Assembly (NCBI GenBank): GCA_029058745.1
Contig: JAIDXM010000049.1
Coordinates: forward strand, 173,069 to 237,068
DNA length: 64,000 bases
Direction: 5' to 3'
Origin: Muribaculaceae bacterium
GTDB taxonomy: Bacteria > Bacteroidota > Bacteroidia > Bacteroidales > Muribaculaceae
Positions 59,445-64,000 of this stretch are shown here, one piece after another; the stretch's first letter is position 1, and the number at the start of each line of letters is the position of its first letter. Position numbers and translations under genes: made by a program. Below the pieces are notes generated by a model that did no database searches, was not told the origin of the DNA, and saw nothing but the letters and a program-made list of their open reading frames with translations.

Positions 59445-61481
59445 ATGAATATTGGAAAGAGAATTATAGCGTTGGCCGGCGTGGTGATGATGGGGATAAC
59501 GGTCGCGCCGGCTGCGAATCCGGAAGTCAGGTGGGATTCGCAAAGTCTTATTATCGACGGAGAGAGGGTGATGCCCGTGATGGGAGAGATACATTACTCG
59601 CGTCTCCCGGAGAACGAATGGGCAGAATCCGTAAGGAAGATGAAGGATGGGGGAGTGACGGTGATTGCCACTTATGTATTCTGGAACCATATCGAGGAGA
59701 AGGAAGGGGTGTTTGACTGGAGTGGCAGCCGCAACCTAAGGAAATTCCTGGAAATATGCAAGGAGGAGGGGTTGCCGGTGGTGATACGCATAGGCCCCTT
59801 CTGTCATGGCGAAGTGAGGAACGGCGGCATTCCCGACTGGGTATTCGCCAACGGACTCAAGTCCCGTTCGGAAGACCCTGCGTTCCTTTCCGCCGTCGGG
59901 CGTCTCTATCGGCAGATATTCACCCAGGTGCAGGGTCTGCAGTGGAAAGACGGCGGTCCGGTGATGGCATGCCAGTTTGACAACGAGTATCGCGGACATG
60001 GGTCTTATCTTATGGCTTTGAAGAATATAGCCGAGGGAATCGGTTTCGACCTCCCGTTCTATACCCGTACGGGATGGCCCGAACTGAAGTCTCCGGTGCC
60101 GTATGGGGAGATGCTCCCCCTATATGGCGACTATGCTGACGGATTCTGGGAACGCTCGATCGCGCCGACCGCCGGAAACTATTACAAGGCATTCAATTTC
60201 AAAGGCTTCAGAAGCTCCACCGCCATAGCCTCCGAACAAATCAAAAACCAGAAAGAGAAGGTGACTGAAGGGGATGAGCTTTATCCGTATTTCACCTGTG
60301 AGCTTGGAGGGGGGATGGCCACGGCCTATCATCGCCGTCCCTATATATATCCTGAGGATGCATATTCGCTTGCCGTGGTGAAACTCGGCAGCGGGAGCAA
60401 CCTGCTGGGCTATTACATGTATCACGGGGGCACGAACCCGGAAGGAGCCGGCTATCTTAACGAGGTGCAGAAGAGTCCTGCCACCAATTATAACGATATG
60501 CCTGTGAAAACCTACGATTTTCAGGCTCCCCTCGGAGAATTCGGTCAGCCCTACCCGCATTACTATACCCTGCGAAAACTTCATCTCTTTATGAATGACT
60601 ATGGCAAGACGCTTGCACCGATGGAAGCATCTTTTCCGATGTCGCAGGATTTGAAGAAGGGTGAGGATTCCGGATTGCGGTGGTCCCTCCGTTCGGAGGG
60701 CGACAGCGGTTTTGTGTTTGTCAACAATTATGAGCGTCTCCAGAATCTTTCCGCCAAGAAAGGGGTGAGGTTTGACGTGTGTGGCGTCAGGTTCCCCTCA
60801 CGCAAGATTACCATACCCGCCGGCACCGTGTGTATATTCCCAGTAAATATCGATGGAATACGTTACGCCACCGCCCAGCTTGTGGCACACCGTGACGGAA
60901 AAATATTCATGGAACAGATTCCGGGAATTCCCACAGAGATAGCCGTGGATGGCAAGGTGTTGAAAAATGTCAAGGCACTCGGGCTGAAGCGTCCTGTCTA
61001 TGGGAACATATATCTTCTTACTTCCGAAGACGCGGCAAGGCTGTTTCTCGAAAAAGGGGAGCCTTTGCCTGCTGCTGCGGCCCCGTCGGTGAGGAAGATA
61101 AGCGACGCCAAGGGTGTCCGTGAGATTACAATCGGGGTCAACAAGGCGGCCGAGGCTCCCGTGGATTCCGACTTTATGAATGCCGCCGTGTATGTGATAG
61201 ACAATCTTCCTGCCGGGGATGACCGCGAAGGGAGATTGCTGAATATAAAATATCGTGGCGATGTGGCACGTTTGTATTGCAACGGGAAGTTGATTGACGA
61301 CAACTTCTATAACGGACGTCCTATGCTCTATGGATTGTGGCGTCTGCCGGAAGAGGCTACCTCCCTGGAGTTGCGCATTCTCCCGATACAGAAGGATATG
61401 CCCGTATATTTCCCCGCCGAGGCCGACACGGCTCCCGGTGAGGAGGTTAAGGAAGTGACAATTCAAACATTTCTACCATGA
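59445..61481 (+). CDS. GH35-family beta-galactosidase
   Basis: The 678-residue exported enzyme has a signal peptide (IIALAGVVMMGITVAPA) and the GH35 barrel: PVMGEIHYSRLPENEWAESV, YVFWNHIEEKEGVFDWSGS and RIGPFCHGEVRNGGIPDW. The acid-base Glu181 is in CQFDNEYRG; the probable nucleophile is Glu286 in YFTCELGGG. GH35 enzymes cleave terminal beta-galactosides. A beta-sandwich part (residues 400-678) may bind carbohydrate. The start codon is 26 bases after the DUF5107 gene and the stop codon overlaps the GH2 start (ATGA), so the three are one operon. Confidence 0.92.
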   Translation: MNIGKRIIALAGVVMMGITVAPAANPEVRWDSQSLIIDGERVMPVMGEIHYSRLPENEWAESVRKMKDGGVTVIATYVFWNHIEEKEGVFDWSGSRNLRKFLEICKEEGLPVVIRIGPFCHGEVRNGGIPDWVFANGLKSRSEDPAFLSAVGRLYRQIFTQVQGLQWKDGGPVMACQFDNEYRGHGSYLMALKNIAEGIGFDLPFYTRTGWPELKSPVPYGEMLPLYGDYADGFWERSIAPTAGNYYKAFNFKGFRSSTAIASEQIKNQKEKVTEGDELYPYFTCELGGGMATAYHRRPYIYPEDAYSLAVVKLGSGSNLLGYYMYHGGTNPEGAGYLNEVQKSPATNYNDMPVKTYDFQAPLGEFGQPYPHYYTLRKLHLFMNDYGKTLAPMEASFPMSQDLKKGEDSGLRWSLRSEGDSGFVFVNNYERLQNLSAKKGVRFDVCGVRFPSRKITIPAGTVCIFPVNIDGIRYATAQLVAHRDGKIFMEQIPGIPTEIAVDGKVLKNVKALGLKRPVYGNIYLLTSEDAARLFLEKGEPLPAAAAPSVRKISDAKGVREITIGVNKAAEAPVDSDFMNAAVYVIDNLPAGDDREGRLLNIKYRGDVARLYCNGKLIDDNFYNGRPMLYGLWRLPEEATSLELRILPIQKDMPVYFPAEADTAPGEEVKEVTIQTFLP

Positions 61482-64000
61482 AACGATTTTTGTATATAAT
61501 GGCTCTGGCCGCGACATTGCCGGCCGCGGCCCAGAAAGAGAAAACCATTGACCTTTCAGGGGAATGGGACTTCGGTTATGGCGACACCAAAGTGTATGAC
61601 GACCGCATACAGTTGCCCGGTTCCATGCTCACTAACGGAAAGGGCAACGATGTGGATGCCTCCACCAAATGGACAGGCTCTCTCTACGACATGTCTTATT
61701 ATTTCCGCGATGACCTCGCCCCTTACCGGGAGAAGGGGAACGTGAAGTTCCCGTTTTTCCTTACTCCGGGAAAGGAATATGTAGGTGACGCCTACTATCA
61801 CCGTAAGGTCAGGATACCGTCAGACTGGAAAGGGAAGAGGGTAGTGCTGAGCCTTGAACGTCCCCATATTGAGACCACTCTTTACGTCAACGGTAAGGAG
61901 GTCGGCCATCGCATGTCGCTCTCGACTCCGCATGAATATGACATCACGGATTTCATGAAGGCAGGCAAGGAGAATGAGATTGAACTGAAAATCTACAACG
62001 GGATAGAGAATGTCTGTGTAGGGCAGGACTCGCATAGCGTCACCGACCAGACCCAGGGAAACTGGAACGGAGTGACAGGCACGATGTCGCTACGCGCCAC
62101 TCCGAAAGACTCCTATATAAGGAATGTGAGAGTTTTCCCCGACGTGAAAGGGAGGAAGGCGACAGTAAGGGTGATACGCGGAGGGAAATCCGTGAAGCCG
62201 GGAGCCGCCAAAGTCAAGGCTGTGGCCCCGGACGGGGTGACGGTGTTCACCGCCGCCGCGTCCGGAGTCAAAGGCGACACTCTTTCCTATACCATAGATT
62301 TGGGCGACCGTATGCAGACCTGGAGCGAGTTTTCCACCCCTCTGTATAATCTTACGGTGGAACTCGGCGGCGATGTGGCCACCACCACATTCGGAATGCG
62401 GGAGATTTCCATATCCGGGCGCGACTTCTATGTCAACGGTATCCCTACGTTTATGCGTGGCACGGTGGAGAACTGCTGTTTCCCGCTCACGGGATACGCT
62501 CCCACGGACGAGGAGTCGTGGCGTATGGTGTTTGAGAAGTGTAAGGAATATGGAATCAATATGATGAGGTTCCACAGCTACTGCCCTCCGGAGGCGGCCT
62601 TCACTGCAGCCGACAAGGCCGGCGTTTATCTCCAGCCCGAAGGACCGTCATGGCCTAACCACGGCGTGAAGCTGAACGCCGGCATGGATATCGACCGCTA
62701 TCTGCTTGAGGAGTCGAAGAGGATAGTTGATGCTTATGGCAACCATCCTTCGTTTGTGATGATGGCGGCCGGAAACGAGCCTGCCGGCGACTGGGTGCCT
62801 TATTGCAACCGTTGGGTAGGGGAGATGAAGGCTTACGACCCGTCAAAAGTGTATTGCGGAGCTTCCGTGGGAGGCGGATGGGCATGGGACGACGGGAGCG
62901 AGTATCATGTGAAAGGGGGAGGGCGTGGCCTTGCCTGGAGCAAGAGCATGCCGTCGAGCGACGATGACTACACCTCCGATATGGATCTTCCGCGTAATTT
63001 CAAGCCCACTCCGGGCAATCCGGTCAACAACCATCCTATCCTTGCGCATGAGCAGGGACAGTGGTGCGCGTTTCCCGACCTGAATGAGACATCGCAATAC
63101 ACCGGGGCATACACCGCGAGAAATTTCGAGATTTTCAATGACCTCCTCCATAAGAACGGCATGGGGGAGATGGCCTCCAGGTTCCTGATGTCGAGCGGAA
63201 AGCTCCAGACTCTCTGCTATAAGTATGAGATAGAGAGGAATCTCCGCACTCCAGGCTACAGCGGTTTCCAGCTTCTTGCCCTTAACGACTACAGCGGACA
63301 AGGCACTGCGCTTGAGGGTGTCCTCAACGTGTTCTGGAAGGAGAAGGGATATGTGGATGCCGCCGGATGGCGTGAGTTCTGCAGTGAGGTGGTGCCTCTT
63401 GCCCGTTTCCCGAAATTTGTCTTTACCGACAAGGAACCGGTGGTGGTCGAGATGGAGGTCATGAATGCCTCGTCGGGGGTGATTCCGGACGGAAAGTTGC
63501 GCTACAAGGTGGCTGACGACAAAGGGGACGTCGTCACCGACGGCGTGTTCCGGATGGGAGATATTCCGGTAGGAAAGAACAACCGCGCAGGCATTATGAC
63601 ATTCATGTCTCCTGCCGGTGATGTGCCGGCACGCTACACATTGACTGCCGAGGTGCCCGGAAAAGGAAAGAACAGCTGGCAGTTCTGGATATATCCTCAG
63701 GAAGAGGTAAGGACGCTCCCGAAGGATATATACGTGGCCGACACGCTCGACAGCAAGGCTTTGGATGTGCTCCGGGATGGAGGCAAGGTATTGCTGACGG
63801 CGGCCGGAAAGGTAACGCTCGGCAGTGATGTGGTGCAGCATTATCTGCCCGTCTTCTGGAATACGAGCTGGTTCAAGATGAGACCTCCGCACACAACCGG
63901 CGCATATATCGACACGTCTCATCCGCTGTTTGCGCATGGATTCCCTACCGACGACTGGAGCAACCTCAACTGGTGGGAGTTGCTCAACCGTTCCCAGGTG
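61478..64000 (+). CDS. GH2-family glycosidase, 3' end outside the window
   Basis: At least 841 residues are encoded and the frame is open at the window edge. A signal peptide (FLYIMALAATLPAAA) is followed by a sugar-binding jelly-roll (LSGEWDFGYGD, AYYHRKVRIPSDWKGKRVVL), an immunoglobulin-like domain and the GH2 barrel (FYVNGIPTFMRGTVENCC, YGINMMRFHSYCPPE). The acid-base Glu434 is in AAGNEPAGD and the probable nucleophile Glu525 in LAHEQGQW. GH2 includes beta-galactosidases, glucuronidases and mannosidases; the GH35 partner makes beta-galactosidase or a related exo-activity likely. Its ATG overlaps the GH35 stop. Confidence 0.9.
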   Translation, partial: MKRFLYIMALAATLPAAAQKEKTIDLSGEWDFGYGDTKVYDDRIQLPGSMLTNGKGNDVDASTKWTGSLYDMSYYFRDDLAPYREKGNVKFPFFLTPGKEYVGDAYYHRKVRIPSDWKGKRVVLSLERPHIETTLYVNGKEVGHRMSLSTPHEYDITDFMKAGKENEIELKIYNGIENVCVGQDSHSVTDQTQGNWNGVTGTMSLRATPKDSYIRNVRVFPDVKGRKATVRVIRGGKSVKPGAAKVKAVAPDGVTVFTAAASGVKGDTLSYTIDLGDRMQTWSEFSTPLYNLTVELGGDVATTTFGMREISISGRDFYVNGIPTFMRGTVENCCFPLTGYAPTDEESWRMVFEKCKEYGINMMRFHSYCPPEAAFTAADKAGVYLQPEGPSWPNHGVKLNAGMDIDRYLLEESKRIVDAYGNHPSFVMMAAGNEPAGDWVPYCNRWVGEMKAYDPSKVYCGASVGGGWAWDDGSEYHVKGGGRGLAWSKSMPSSDDDYTSDMDLPRNFKPTPGNPVNNHPILAHEQGQWCAFPDLNETSQYTGAYTARNFEIFNDLLHKNGMGEMASRFLMSSGKLQTLCYKYEIERNLRTPGYSGFQLLALNDYSGQGTALEGVLNVFWKEKGYVDAAGWREFCSEVVPLARFPKFVFTDKEPVVVEMEVMNASSGVIPDGKLRYKVADDKGDVVTDGVFRMGDIPVGKNNRAGIMTFMSPAGDVPARYTLTAEVPGKGKNSWQFWIYPQEEVRTLPKDIYVADTLDSKALDVLRDGGKVLLTAAGKVTLGSDVVQHYLPVFWNTSWFKMRPPHTTGAYIDTSHPLFAHGFPTDDWSNLNWWELLNRSQV

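Noticed and set aside
1-64000. CRISPR arrays, insertion sequences and rRNA genes.
   Set aside because: No regularly spaced repeats, transposase frames with terminal repeats, or rRNA sequence were seen on reading both strands.

Overview
The window looks like a chromosomal segment of a gut member of the order Bacteroidales, probably Muribaculaceae or a close relative (inference). The evidence is two SusC/SusD pairs, a one-protein hybrid two-component regulator, GH92/GH28/GH35/GH2 enzymes, and repeated promoters of the Bacteroidota type (-33 TTTG, about 19-21 bases, -7 TAnnTTTG). Shine-Dalgarno sites are absent, and secreted proteins end in short tails of the 'YNLQGVRV...GIYIVKNGK' kind.

Layout. 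0.1-8 kb: a degenerate phosphoglycerate-mutase-like protein, a secreted BspA-type protein with a long structured leader, a fusion of a HAD phosphatase with 3-dehydroquinate synthase, and an AsmA-like protein. 8-12 kb: a low-molecular-weight tyrosine phosphatase, a stand-alone TonB C-terminal domain, a four-gene FKBP-type isomerase operon and tRNA-Gln. 11.8-23.5 kb: a polysaccharide utilisation locus (esterase, BNR_4 beta-propeller enzyme, hybrid regulator, SusC, SusD). 23.6-27 kb: a degenerate short-chain dehydrogenase, cysE, cysK and a LuxR-type regulator whose GTG start overlaps the cysK stop. 27.3-33.7 kb: a second susC/susD pair with a secreted accessory protein. 33.9-40.3 kb: a minus-strand cluster of a nucleoside-permease-like MFS protein, GH92, GH28 and a histidine phosphatase, the last three overlapping by 4 bases. 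40.4-45.7 kb: a TonB-dependent receptor, a methyltransferase, a TlpA-like thioredoxin coupled to an OmpA-like lipoprotein, and metX. 45.7-47.7 kb: a candidate structured RNA and lrgAB behind a hairpin leader. 47.7-54.6 kb: a TSCPD protein, then an AT-rich island with a clan-CD cysteine peptidase and a BspA-like leucine-rich-repeat protein. The island lies between two direct repeats of about 360 bp that duplicate the 3' end of an AraC-family gene. 54.7-64 kb: a sugar utilisation operon (sugar porter, DUF5107/TPR protein, GH35, GH2) divergent from the intact AraC gene; the GH2 gene runs off the window.

How the parts fit. Two Sus-type loci and one Sus-independent operon import and break down glycans; the hybrid sensor and the AraC protein are the likely local regulators. 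cysE, cysK and metX supply cysteine and methionine. The feature that most needs explanation is the repeat-flanked island at about 48.0-53.95 kb: it left a 5'-truncated araC copy whose DNA-binding domain still encodes the same amino acids as the intact gene, all five base differences being synonymous. The second is a probable small RNA at about 45.75-46.05 kb on the minus strand, with its own -7 element, a long imperfect hairpin and a U-tract terminator.
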